Under the pieces are notes generated by a model that was not told where the DNA came from, did no database searches, and worked only from the letters and a program-made list of their open reading frames with translations. The position numbers and the translations under genes are program-made. A stretch of 64,000 nucleotides of DNA, from NCBI GenBank assembly GCA_003223645.1, contig QHVT01000012.1:113405-177404 (forward strand), in the 5' to 3' direction. Every line of letters starts with the position of its first letter. Positions within the stretch are counted from its first letter, which is position 1. Origin of the DNA: Acidobacteriota bacterium. GTDB taxonomy: Bacteria > Acidobacteriota > Thermoanaerobaculia > Gp7-AA8. Shown here one piece after another: positions 1-9,715 of the stretch.

Positions 1-9
1 GTCTCAATG

Positions 10-73
10 GTCGCCAGGCAACGACGTTGCGTCGCGAGGCAATGGTCATTGCACGCGAGGCAAGGTTGAATGC
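10..73. repeat. Three imperfect 21-22 bp tandem repeats
   Basis: Three adjacent units (10-30, 31-52, 53-73) share the core CGCGAGGCAA followed by a small palindrome such as GCAATGGTCATTGC. They lie 3' of ftsH at the window edge, so the array may continue outside. No function can be assigned; an operator cluster, iterons or a simple decayed tandem repeat are all possible. Confidence 0.55.
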
Positions 74-132
74 ACTTTAACGTGACGAATCCTCGCTTGC
101 CGCCAATGGCTTTCAGTCGCAGGATCATGAAA

Positions 133-162
133 CACGAACGCCGCCTTGCGGCGGCGTTCGTG
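133..162 (-). terminator. Hairpin after ftsH, likely terminator
   Basis: A perfect 13-bp inverted repeat with a 4-nt loop starts three bases after the ftsH stop. On the minus strand it is followed by TTTCATGAT, a weak T tract, so it is either an intrinsic terminator or an mRNA 3'-end stabiliser. Confidence 0.65.
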
Positions 163-164
163 GA

Positions 165-2114
<1,950 letters not shown>

Positions 2115-2220
2115 CGATTTGCCTCCAAACGAGTCTCCGGAACGCGAATGCTCCCGGCGTGCCAGTGACTTCCGGTTGCGCTAACGATGTCGCCGCAAGT
2201 GATATTGCAGCGCCTGACTT

Positions 2221-2289
2221 GTGGAGCGGCGGCCGCCTCGGCCGCCGGCCCTCGCGAGAATCCGGCGGCCGAAGCGGCCGCCGCTCCAC
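2221..2289. repeat. 28-bp inverted repeat (GGAGCGGCGGCCGC family), likely terminator
   Basis: Arms 2221-2248 and 2262-2289 are reverse complements with one mismatch around a 13-nt loop. It abuts the hpt stop codon and lies between hpt and ftsH, so it can fold in the transcript. The arm (2262-2289, read in reverse complement) is identical over 28 bases to 18459-18486 inside the E2 gene, and a related copy lies at 45641-45734. Confidence 0.8.
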
Positions 2290-2828
2290 TAAACAATACG
2301 TCCAATGTAGGGAAGGTTTCCGTGTCGCCGCTCATGTTCAAGACCGAAGCCGACCCACGTGCCGTCGTCACCGATGGTGAAGGCGCTGAAATCGGCGGGA
2401 AAGTCGACGGTGCGCGCGTCGGGGCGGTCGAGCAGCGCGACGAGACGCAGGACTTTCGGATCGTGTGCGCGCAGCTGCGTGAGCAGGTAGTTCTCGATGA
2501 CGCCGGACGAGACGACGTCCTTGAGGACGTAGACGCGCCGGTCGCGGATGTCGGTGTAGCTGAGGAAGTCGATCTCCAGCGCGTCGGCGGTCTGCTGATC
2601 GGCGACGTCGCGCACGACGTCGATCACGCCGTAGCTGACGTCGCCTTCGATCGAGCGCATCAGGTCCGCGAGAAAACAGGACGTGCCTTTGAGGATGGCG
2701 AGGAGGAAGACTTCCGCGGAACCCGCATCGGCGCGGATGTCACGCCCCAGCTCGCCGATCCGCCGCGCGATGTCTTCCGCGCTGAAGACCGGAGTGATCT
2801 CTTTCACGAGTACGAGCCCTCCAGCCAC
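2289..2828 (-). CDS. hpt: Hypoxanthine phosphoribosyltransferase-like protein, PRPP loop altered
   Basis: Family role: purine salvage, joining hypoxanthine or guanine to PRPP. The 179-aa product has the expected layout: the pyrophosphate-binding LKG turn (AILKGTS, about 45-51) and the C-terminal base-binding segment ending in NLPYIG. The PRPP loop is unusual: it reads VLKDVVSSG (101-109) where active enzymes read like VEDIIDTG, so the first acidic residue of the pair is Lys and the catalytic-base Asp is Ser. Either the enzyme uses another base or it is a regulatory or inactive homologue. It overlaps tilS by 25 nt, consistent with translational coupling, and GTG codons shortly downstream are alternative starts. 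Position between tilS and ftsH is classical for hpt. Confidence 0.85.
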   Translation of the reverse strand: MAGGLVLVKEITPVFSAEDIARRIGELGRDIRADAGSAEVFLLAILKGTSCFLADLMRSIEGDVSYGVIDVVRDVADQQTADALEIDFLSYTDIRDRRVYVLKDVVSSGVIENYLLTQLRAHDPKVLRLVALLDRPDARTVDFPADFSAFTIGDDGTWVGFGLEHERRHGNLPYIGRIV

Positions 2829-4336
2829 ACTTCATAACGGTCGCCGGGCGCGTCGCTGACTTTGAACCGCTCCGAGACCTCGACGCCGGCGACCCAGACG
2901 ATCTCGTCGTTCCACACGAGGAGAGGGATGCGGTCGCGCAACTCCGCGGCGATTTTACGATCAATCAGGAAATCCTTCAGCTTTTTGGGAGCGGGGGAGC
3001 CGAGGGGGTGGAAGCGGTCGCCGCGGCGGCGGTTGCGGATGGTGAAGGAAGGCGACGCACCGCGTTGCAGCTGAACGAGCTGTGTCAGCCCGAGCGTGAG
3101 CGAGGGAGCTGGGGCTCGGGTGGTGGTGCGAGGCTCATGCAACGCGCCGCGTTGCAGTTGAACGAGCTGTGTCATCCCGAGCGTGAGCGAGGGAGCTGGG
3201 GCTCGGGTGGCGGTGCGAGGCTCATGCAACGCGCCCCGCCCACCCAGGTCCCTCGCTACGCTCGGGATGACATGCATCGTGATGCCGAGTTGCGGGATGT
3301 CTATCGGTGAATCCAGCGCGACACTCACTTCAAACTCCGGCATCGCGGAGGGCACGCGGCGCAGCACGAGCGCCTCGTTGCGGCGGATCAGCTCGAGGTC
3401 TTTCGTCACGCTGACGCGTTTGATGGCATCGACTTCATTTGCAAGGCGTGCGAGATCGTTTGCCGAAACGTCGCGCGCCGAAGCATCGAGGCGATGGATG
3501 TGGCGATGGAGGAGCGCCTGGCGCAGCCAGGGATCGTCGGGCCAGTGGCGAAAGCGCGTCTCGTTTTCCTCGACGTCGACGCCGTGAGATTCCGCGTCGT
3601 CGACCGCGCGCTCGAGGATCGGCCACTGCTGCCGCGCCTGCGCGGCGATCGCGGCGAGGTTGTCGACCGCGCCGAGCTCCCGCACGAGAACGCGTATGCG
3701 ATTGCGCAGGAAGCGCGGATCGTCGTTCGAGCGATCGTGGCGCGGCGTGACGTTGCGCGCGCGCAGAAACGTCTCGATCTCCTCGCGCGTGACGTCGAGT
3801 AGCGGCCGCACCACGCCGTCGCCGCGCACCGCGTGAATCCCGCGCAGCCCGCCGATGCCGCTGCCGGTCAGGAGTCGCATGAGCACCGTCTCGGCCTGAT
3901 CGTTTTTCTGATGGGCGGTGGCGATGAAGGCAATGGTGGAGTGGTGCGCGCCTCCGGCGCGCCTTTCGGAAAGCGCGCCGGAGGCGCGCACCACTCGATC
4001 TCGAATCTCGAAGAGCTTCGCGTAGCGAACCTCGCGCGCTGCCGCTTCGATTCCGCGATGCTTTACGCGCTCCTCGTCGAGGGTGCCGTCCGCGACACGC
4101 AGCTCGACTTCGACCGATGCGCACAGCTCGCGCACGAACTGTTCGTCGTCATCCGACTCTGCTCCACGTAGATGATGATTCACGTGCGCGGCGATGATCG
4201 TGAATCCGTCATCGCGCAGTTCCGCGAGCGCCAGCAGCAGCGCCGTCGAGTCCGCGCCTCCCGACACCGCCGCCAACACTGCACAAGGTTCGATGCAGTG
4301 CTTTTCGAAGAAGCGGCGGACGGAATCGGGGAGCAT
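2804..4336 (-). CDS. tilS: tRNA(Ile)-lysidine synthase TilS, expanded by in-frame repeats
   Basis: TilS converts C34 of tRNA-Ile(CAU) to lysidine using ATP and lysine, so that AUA is read as Ile; it is essential in most bacteria. The PP-loop SGGADS is near residues 25-30 and the conserved FIATAHQKNDQAETVL segment follows at about 136-151. At 510 aa it is longer than usual. Two insertions explain much of the excess: about residues 114-133 come from a 24-bp-arm palindrome (3939-3996), and about 355-425 from a tandem 87-bp repeat (3061-3270) giving two 29-aa copies of GALHEPRT-type sequence. Both keep the frame and flank rather than replace conserved motifs. It starts the tilS-hpt-ftsH cluster. 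Confidence 0.93.
   Translation of the reverse strand: MLPDSVRRFFEKHCIEPCAVLAAVSGGADSTALLLALAELRDDGFTIIAAHVNHHLRGAESDDDEQFVRELCASVEVELRVADGTLDEERVKHRGIEAAAREVRYAKLFEIRDRVVRASGALSERRAGGAHHSTIAFIATAHQKNDQAETVLMRLLTGSGIGGLRGIHAVRGDGVVRPLLDVTREEIETFLRARNVTPRHDRSNDDPRFLRNRIRVLVRELGAVDNLAAIAAQARQQWPILERAVDDAESHGVDVEENETRFRHWPDDPWLRQALLHRHIHRLDASARDVSANDLARLANEVDAIKRVSVTKDLELIRRNEALVLRRVPSAMPEFEVSVALDSPIDIPQLGITMHVIPSVARDLGGRGALHEPRTATRAPAPSLTLGMTQLVQLQRGALHEPRTTTRAPAPSLTLGLTQLVQLQRGASPSFTIRNRRRGDRFHPLGSPAPKKLKDFLIDRKIAAELRDRIPLLVWNDEIVWVAGVEVSERFKVSDAPGDRYEVWLEGSYS
3061..3270. repeat. 87-bp tandem repeat plus inverted tail inside tilS
   Basis: Two copies (3061-3147, 3148-3234) are nearly identical. 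In the second copy TCATCCCGAGCG... (from 3172) is matched by an inverted ...CGCTCGGGATGA ending at 3270, so the unit can form a hairpin. 87 is divisible by three, and the repeat adds two 29-aa copies to TilS without a stop. The motif is of the type usually met between genes. Confidence 0.9.
3939..3996. repeat. 24-bp-arm palindrome inside tilS (shared with thrC)
   Basis: Arms 3939-3962 and 3973-3996 are perfect reverse complements around a 10-nt loop. A closely related element lies in thrC at 31037-31095. In tilS it encodes a segment ending RRAGGAHHS, in thrC one ending GRAGGPHHS, so the 3' half is read in the same frame in both genes. Confidence 0.92.
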
Positions 4337-4382
4337 GTTCTACACCGGATGGTACGCGAGTCGGCGTGTTACGCTAGGACAT

Positions 4383-6305
4383 ATGAATGGAAAAGTGCAA
4401 TCAGGCGGAAGCGACAACAACATCCAATCCCTCGGCCGCGTCAGCGTGGAGTTGAGACAGGCGGCCAACGGCGTGACGATCGTCGGTCCGATCCTGCTCA
4501 CGGACACCGACGGTTCGTTCGCCTTCGACGAGCCGGCGCCGTCGTCCGGCGTCTACTTCGTCGTGGCGAAAGAGGGGACGCCGACTCCGATGATGGCGCT
4601 CCTCGGTCCCGAGCTGCCGGACACCATCGTCATCAACGAGCTGACGACGGTTGCCGCCGTCTACTGCCTCGCGCAATTCTTCACGAAGTCGGCCGTTCAG
4701 GGCCCGTCGTTCGGCGTGCGCGTCGCGGCGGCAATGAGCACGAACATCGTCGACGTCACGACGGGAGCGTTTTCGAACATCCTCATCAACTCGCCGAACG
4801 CCGGCCAGACGAACGGGCTTGGTTTGACCGCGTCCCTGGCAAACCTCCTCGCCTGGTGCGTTCGCGATCCGGAAAACTGTGAAGTGCTGTTCGACCTGAC
4901 GACGCTGCCGAACGGCGATCGGCCGAGGAACATGTTCGAGGCGCTGTACAACATCGCGCGCTATCCGGCGAACAACGTCGCCGCGCTGTATCAGCAATCG
5001 CTGCAGGTGTCGCAGGTCTACAGCCCCACGCTCACGTCGCAGCCCGACGCTTGGACGCTCGCCGTCAAGGTGAACGACTCCGGCGACAACGACCACATGT
5101 TCGGCGGCCCGGGCAATCTCGCGTTCGACAGCAAGGGCCGCGTGTGGATCACGAACAACGTGAATCAGGGGAGCGGAGACTCCTCGCAGTATTGCATCGT
5201 CCTCGGCATGGACGCTCGTCCGGCAATGGAGAACGGCGTCAGGATTTCTCCGTTCACCGGCGGCGGTCTTCTCGGCACTGGTTACGGAGTCGCGCTCGAC
5301 AGTCAGGAGAACGTCTGGTTCGGCAACTTCGGATGGGGAAAGGTTGATCCGAGGCCGATGGGAAGCGCTTCGCAGTTCACGTCCGGAGCGGTTGCGATCT
5401 CGCCGGACGGGACTTCCTCGACGGAGACAGGCGGATATCAGAAGGGGATTTATCGCGTGCAGGGGACGGTCGTCGACAGCCAGGACAACGTCTGGCTCGC
5501 CGGCTGGAAGAGCCACACCGTCGCGGTCTACACGAACGTCACGTCCGGCACGAGCGGCATTGACAATCCCATTGTCTACGACCCGAAAGACCTGAACTTC
5601 ATGCCGTTCGGCCTCGCCATCGCATCGGAGAACAAAGCCTGGGTCGTCGACGCGAACAAGGACCAAAGCTATCTGCTGCTGCTCCAGCTCGACACCAGCA
5701 CGCGGGATTTCACCGTGCTGACGAAGCAGCCGTGCGGCAAGACGGCGAAGGGAATCGCGCTCGACTCGAAGGGCAACGTGTGGGTCGCGTCCGGCGGCGA
5801 CGGCTACGTCTACGCGTTTCAGTCCGACGGCACTCCGATCGGTCAATACGACCAGGGACAGATTAGTGGTCCGTGGGGTGTATTCGCCGACGGCAACGAC
5901 AACGTCTGGGTCGCGAACTTCGGTCTCTTGAAATTCGGCGACGAATTCACGGGCCGAGTCACACACCTCGCGGGAGCCAACGAGAACATGCGCCCGAAAG
6001 GAACGAACACAGGCGACGTACTGTCGCCGCCGAACACCGGCTACACGGTGCCGAACCAGGGAGACCCAATTCTGCTCGCCGACCTCACACCGCTCTACGG
6101 CGATCAAGGCCCGACCATCTACATTCCGTTCATGCGCGTGACCGCGGTCAACGTCGACGCAGCGGGCAACGTCTGGTGCTGCAACAACTGGAAACCGATC
6201 TTCACGCTCGACGCCGTCGGCGACCCATTGGAAGGCGAAGCCGCAAATCCCGGCGGCGACGGAATGGTGATCTTCGTCGGGTTGGCGAAACCGCGGGCAA
6301 CGTGA
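4383..6305 (+). CDS. NHL/Vgb-like beta-propeller protein
   Basis: A 640-aa protein with at least six repeats of the form (G)-hydrophobic-DSxGNVW, for example LAFDSKGRVWITN, GVALDSQENVWFGN, GIALDSKGNVWVAS and VNVDAAGNVWCCN, typical of NHL/virginiamycin-B-lyase-like six- or seven-bladed propellers. The first ~80 residues look like a small beta-sandwich (LTDTDGSFAFDEP) of the carboxypeptidase-regulatory type. No enzyme active site is recognisable and no clear signal peptide is seen. ATG 4383 was chosen because AGGA lies just upstream and earlier in-frame starts run into the divergent tilS gene. Substrate or partner unknown; probably a ligand- or surface-binding protein. Confidence 0.8.
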   Translation: MNGKVQSGGSDNNIQSLGRVSVELRQAANGVTIVGPILLTDTDGSFAFDEPAPSSGVYFVVAKEGTPTPMMALLGPELPDTIVINELTTVAAVYCLAQFFTKSAVQGPSFGVRVAAAMSTNIVDVTTGAFSNILINSPNAGQTNGLGLTASLANLLAWCVRDPENCEVLFDLTTLPNGDRPRNMFEALYNIARYPANNVAALYQQSLQVSQVYSPTLTSQPDAWTLAVKVNDSGDNDHMFGGPGNLAFDSKGRVWITNNVNQGSGDSSQYCIVLGMDARPAMENGVRISPFTGGGLLGTGYGVALDSQENVWFGNFGWGKVDPRPMGSASQFTSGAVAISPDGTSSTETGGYQKGIYRVQGTVVDSQDNVWLAGWKSHTVAVYTNVTSGTSGIDNPIVYDPKDLNFMPFGLAIASENKAWVVDANKDQSYLLLLQLDTSTRDFTVLTKQPCGKTAKGIALDSKGNVWVASGGDGYVYAFQSDGTPIGQYDQGQISGPWGVFADGNDNVWVANFGLLKFGDEFTGRVTHLAGANENMRPKGTNTGDVLSPPNTGYTVPNQGDPILLADLTPLYGDQGPTIYIPFMRVTAVNVDAAGNVWCCNNWKPIFTLDAVGDPLEGEAANPGGDGMVIFVGLAKPRAT

Positions 6306-6491
6306 CCGCTAGCCGTGCGGAGCTCAGTGCGGTTTACATCAAAGCCTGTTCATCAACGCGACCAGCTTCGCGATCAGGGCGGAATCGCGGCCCGGTCCTG
6401 CGGCATGTGGAACCTGTTCTCTTTCGGCGTCGCCCGCGGCCGCGACAAACACCGCGATCTACTCCAGAGAGGGGGTAGCGGCTCGAGTTGG

Positions 6492-8150
6492 TCATGACGA
6501 AGTGTCCTCCTGCCGGTCCGCCCCCTCGATCTCATTTTCTTCGGACGGACGCGCAGTCCGATTTTTCAATCGAAAGTCGAGAAGAGTCGAGTCGGAACCG
6601 ATCAGGTCTTCGACCGCGCGCGCATCGACGCCGACTTTGGTCAGCTCCGCGCGCAGAGCATCAAGATGCTTGTAGAAGAGGCGGTAGAGCACCTGCTGGT
6701 CACGATGCAACGAACGCGAAATCTGGGCAACCGTCATGTCGCAGTCGTAGCGCAGCCGGAAAATCAGCTGTTCGTCACCGGGCAGGCTGTCGATGAAGGC
6801 ACAGACCACGGCCGAGATCCGTGCAGCCATATCCGTGCGCACGACGCGGTCGGCGTCGCCGGTGCTTTCGAGCGATTCAGCTTCTTCGATCGGCACGAAC
6901 TTCTGCCTGACCTTCGCCGGCAACAATCGCGCGATGCGCTCGATCTCGTCGATGGTGACTTCGGGATGCTTCTCCCGGAGGAGCGTCAGCGTCTCCTGAA
7001 GCGTCCGGCCATCGCGGACCAGTGCGCGCTCGACATCGATACCGAGGCGGCCCAGTCGCTGTGCTTCGGCGGAGTCGTGCCACTTGCCGCGTTGATGCCG
7101 GCGATAGTTGATGAGCATGCGCCGGATGACCGCGGCGATGTAGGTGCTGAATAAAGCGCGACCCTGATATGCGCGGAGGAGTGCGTAATCGTTTTTCACG
7201 AGCCGTAGCCGCACCTCTGCAGTGAATTCCTCGATCTCGTCGGCGTCCATTCCTTGGCGGCGGCTAATCATGTGGGTGAGGCGTTCAATGAACGGCAACT
7301 CGCGCACGAGGAGATCGCTGAATTCCAACAACGCCAGCGGGCCCGAGTACGCAGGAACCGTTCCCAGCGAGCCCGAGTGAGCGGGAAGCGTTCCCGGCTT
7401 ACGCGCGTCGCGTCTCGATGGTGGACGGCTGGCCAATTGACGATGGTGCGGGAGCGCTGGAATGGCATCCTGAACGATTGACGCAGTCCATGATGCGACG
7501 ATGCGGCGAAGATCACCCGCAGTCTGATGCTCGGCGATTGTCGAGTCCAACGGAATCTCGATCGGATGCGATTGGCGCACTGCATCCGCAAACTTCAGAC
7601 ACAGTCCAGAATGCACAGCAAAGGCGAATATCTCGGCTACATCGAGCCCCGAAAGGATCTCACTTGGGAGGGCATTCCACGCGTCGTGGACACGTGCGAT
7701 CGCCGGTTGATCGTGCTCTAACCGATCGAAGAACTCTCGCGCGACACCGCTCGAGACGGCACGAGCTCGTCGGATGGATGCTGTTGACGGCAGTGGCTTG
7801 GATGAGAAAACTCTTCGGAGAAACTCGATCGCCATGGGTGTGCGGGTGACGATCTGGTCGAGATCATCGGCTGCCAACTCGCGTGTTTCGTGCCGGGTTT
7901 CTGGGTCGAGGCAAATCAGTGCGAGGGACAAGGCATGTTCCTGATCGACGGCTGCAGTAAGCGCAGCGCGGACATCCTCGTGGGACTGCACGTCCAAGAA
8001 TTGCAGGTCCTGACAAACACCGAAGACGTAGGACCATTCGTGTGGCCCCGACGCCCATAGATCTTCCGGACGATCGGCGTCGATACGATGCCACGTATCG
8101 CCATCGACAATCAGCGCCGCTGCGGCTCGTCCGGAGAGGATGGCTTTCAT
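6492..8150 (-). CDS. ECF-like sigma factor with large N-terminal domain
   Basis: The 552-aa protein ends in a sigma-70-family core: region 2 at about 283-360 (SRRQGMDADEIEEF through FSTYIAAVIRRMLINYRRH) and region 4 at about 445-510 (FIDSLPGDEQLIFRLRYDCDMTVAQISRSLHR, shown here as its features: a DEQ turn and an AQISRSL helix-turn-helix). The N-terminal ~240 residues match no family I can name. The linker (251-270) is a perfect-length 10-aa duplication, GTLPAHSGSL/GTVPAYSGPL, from a 30-bp tandem repeat. The start overlaps the stop of the upstream zinc-ribbon gene by 4 nt, so the two are co-translated. The N-terminal domain could sense a signal or hold an inhibitor; no anti-sigma gene is visible nearby. 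Confidence 0.85.
   Translation of the reverse strand: MKAILSGRAAAALIVDGDTWHRIDADRPEDLWASGPHEWSYVFGVCQDLQFLDVQSHEDVRAALTAAVDQEHALSLALICLDPETRHETRELAADDLDQIVTRTPMAIEFLRRVFSSKPLPSTASIRRARAVSSGVAREFFDRLEHDQPAIARVHDAWNALPSEILSGLDVAEIFAFAVHSGLCLKFADAVRQSHPIEIPLDSTIAEHQTAGDLRRIVASWTASIVQDAIPALPHHRQLASRPPSRRDARKPGTLPAHSGSLGTVPAYSGPLALLEFSDLLVRELPFIERLTHMISRRQGMDADEIEEFTAEVRLRLVKNDYALLRAYQGRALFSTYIAAVIRRMLINYRRHQRGKWHDSAEAQRLGRLGIDVERALVRDGRTLQETLTLLREKHPEVTIDEIERIARLLPAKVRQKFVPIEEAESLESTGDADRVVRTDMAARISAVVCAFIDSLPGDEQLIFRLRYDCDMTVAQISRSLHRDQQVLYRLFYKHLDALRAELTKVGVDARAVEDLIGSDSTLLDFRLKNRTARPSEENEIEGADRQEDTSS
7342..7401. repeat. 30-bp tandem repeat in the sigma-factor linker
   Basis: Two 30-bp copies (7342-7371 and 7372-7401) each begin GCCCGAGT and contain a GGGAAGCGTTCCC-like palindrome. 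They encode two 10-residue units between the N-terminal domain and sigma region 2, keeping the frame. Confidence 0.8.
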
Positions 8151-9064
8151 GTGCTTTCGTTGAGAAGGAGGTCGTGGCGCCGGAGGCGATCTCGCAAGTC
8201 AGCGAGAATTCCTCGATGGCCTACGGCGGTCGGTGCATTTTGGTCGATCGCTATACCCTTCAGCGTCCGCAAAGACATCGGTCCACAGATGTGGACTTCG
8301 ACGTATTCATCATCCGCCGTCGTAGCTCCGCGTTCCATGAGAATCGCCGCGAACTCCGCTTCAGTTGCGTCTGGCGCAAGCCTGGCGGCAAGTTTAGCCG
8401 TGCATAGCTTGCTCCTGTCCAGCCATGTACTGCGGAAGCCTTGCGATAGATCGACGGAGCCGTCCTTGAACGGGATAGCGCCTCGTTTGACGAAGAATCG
8501 GCAACTGTTTGTCTCGAACGTCGATGAGCGGTGCTCGATCATGGACGTATCGCAGACCAGCGTGCATGGGCCGTAGGACGTCAACCCCTCGAACGTGATC
8601 GCCAGCGCGGCAAATCGGATGTGCCTCTTAACCGGATCCGTGAATAGCACACCATCGACGAGTTCGCGGATGGCGTCCCAATCGGCACCAGTCGGTGGTT
8701 TTGCGCGGGGAAAACGCGTATCGGAAGTGGCGTAGTAGGTAGCCTTCAGCTCGGTTTCGCCGAACACCAGGCGATGCGCTTCATTCGCTTTTACACAAAT
8801 AACCGCATAAGAGCTATCGATGGCTTTTTCGAAACGCTGAGTCGCGGACCCTGTACCCGCGGAGTGGGCTCTTTCGAGTGCATCCTCGTAGCGCTTGTTC
8901 AATGCCTCGGCTTCGAGGCTCGCCTGAATGACATTCGGATACCGGCCGGGCGAGCCGCAGTGAGGGCACTGCATCGCCGAGATCGCAATCTCGATGGTGC
9001 AACGTTCACACGTGGTGGACACTGCTTCTCCCATGTCCCTTTGAGATATGACTAGCTTCGACAA
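8147..9064 (-). CDS. Zinc-ribbon protein coupled to the sigma factor, function unknown
   Basis: A 305-aa soluble protein. Cys19, Cys22, Cys33 and Cys36 (CERC and CPHC) form an N-terminal zinc ribbon. The rest is not recognised with confidence. Its layout, with a YGPCTLVCDTSMI segment, an STFETNS turn and a late YVEVHICGPMSL strand, faintly recalls ADP-ribosyltransferase-like proteins such as DUF3626, but this is weak. ATG 9064 gives MSKLVIS; ATG 9034 (MGEAVS) is an alternative just before the ribbon. It overlaps the sigma-factor start by 4 nt and is probably its functional partner (regulator or client). Confidence 0.7.
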   Translation of the reverse strand: MSKLVISQRDMGEAVSTTCERCTIEIAISAMQCPHCGSPGRYPNVIQASLEAEALNKRYEDALERAHSAGTGSATQRFEKAIDSSYAVICVKANEAHRLVFGETELKATYYATSDTRFPRAKPPTGADWDAIRELVDGVLFTDPVKRHIRFAALAITFEGLTSYGPCTLVCDTSMIEHRSSTFETNSCRFFVKRGAIPFKDGSVDLSQGFRSTWLDRSKLCTAKLAARLAPDATEAEFAAILMERGATTADDEYVEVHICGPMSLRTLKGIAIDQNAPTAVGHRGILADLRDRLRRHDLLLNEST

Positions 9065-9115
9065 AGCTTACCTGAGCCTTCGAGCGGAACGAGTGTCAAT
9101 CTGAAGGTTGTTTGT

Positions 9116-9136
9116 TGGCGATGACCGGGATCGAAC
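9116..9136 (-). pseudogene. tRNA 3'-end remnant
   Basis: On the minus strand these 21 bases read like the T loop, T-stem 3' side and acceptor end of a tRNA (GTTCGATCCCGG followed by TCATCGCCA). The 5' T-stem strand does not pair and no other tRNA arm is present, so this is a fragment, 230 bp from an intact tRNA-Met. It could be an old integration scar. The rest of 9065-9368 holds nothing else I can identify. Confidence 0.45.
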
Positions 9137-9368
9137 TCATGCGATACGACGATGGCTGCGCCGCGCGTTTCGCTCGCGCCGATGCAACTGACGCTGGCGC
9201 GCAGCTGATCGCCGCGCCAAGCCTCCTACCCGCCGTCGATGAGCTGCGCGTGGCGTCAGCTCCATCGCGGCGAGCAACCGCCGGCGGCGAAGCCGTCCGC
9301 GAGTTGCGCTAGATGAGACGAGTCGAGAAAGCGCGCAAAAGACGAGAAACGCGCAGGTTGCGGGAGGG

Positions 9369-9445
9369 TGGTGGCGGTGACTGGAGTCGAACCAGTGACC
9401 TAGCGCTTATGAGACGCCCGCTCTGACCATCTGAGCTACACCGCC
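9369..9445 (-). tRNA. tRNA-Met (CAT)
   Basis: The minus strand folds as a full cloverleaf: acceptor GGCGGTG pairing with CACCGCC, D arm AGCTCAGATGGTCAGAGC, a 7-nt anticodon loop CTCATAA (anticodon CAT) on a 5-bp stem with two G-U pairs, T loop TTCGACT, and an encoded CCA end. Elongator tRNA-Met is the best call; a lysidine-modified tRNA-Ile2 (CAT) cannot be excluded from the sequence and would be the substrate of TilS nearby. Confidence 0.93.
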
Positions 9446-9499
9446 GGCTGCGGGGCCGAGAGATTACACTAAACATCGCATCGGCCGGGATATTTCGGA

Positions 9500-9715
9500 A
9501 TGGCAGAGAGTTACGAGCGGAATTGCGTGCGCTGCGGGGAGTCGGAAGAACACCTGCTTCTCGAGCCTTGTTCAGTGTGCGGACGCTTTTTCTGCGCGGA
9601 CTGTGCGCACCGCGCGGGGTTCGGACGGAAGTTTTGTTCGCCGGAGTGCGGACACGCGTACTATTTCAGCGGAGACCCCGATGACGACGAAGATCTCGAG
9701 TTCGACGATCACTGA
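9500..9715 (+). CDS. Small zinc-finger protein
   Basis: A 71-aa protein with eight cysteines in a cross-brace-like order: CVRC (9,12), CSVC (24,27), CADC (32,35), then Cys46 and Cys50, followed by an acidic tail. This resembles RING/B-box/FYVE-type zinc folds and probably binds two zinc ions. The stop lies 35 nt inside hemB, in another frame, so the two genes are likely co-expressed. No function can be assigned; a protein-protein or RNA-binding role is possible. Confidence 0.75.
   Translation: MAESYERNCVRCGESEEHLLLEPCSVCGRFFCADCAHRAGFGRKFCSPECGHAYYFSGDPDDDEDLEFDDH

Noticed and set aside
4194..4382. A longer N-terminus for the beta-propeller protein
   Set aside because: It would run antisense through the tilS start; ATG 4383 has AGGA upstream and begins the plausible protein.
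6306..6491. Small minus-strand frames after the sigma-factor gene, one reading IAVFVAAAGDAEREQVPH
   Set aside because: The frame has no start codon near its first residues and needs a frameshift to link to the upstream ATG; too short to support as a gene.
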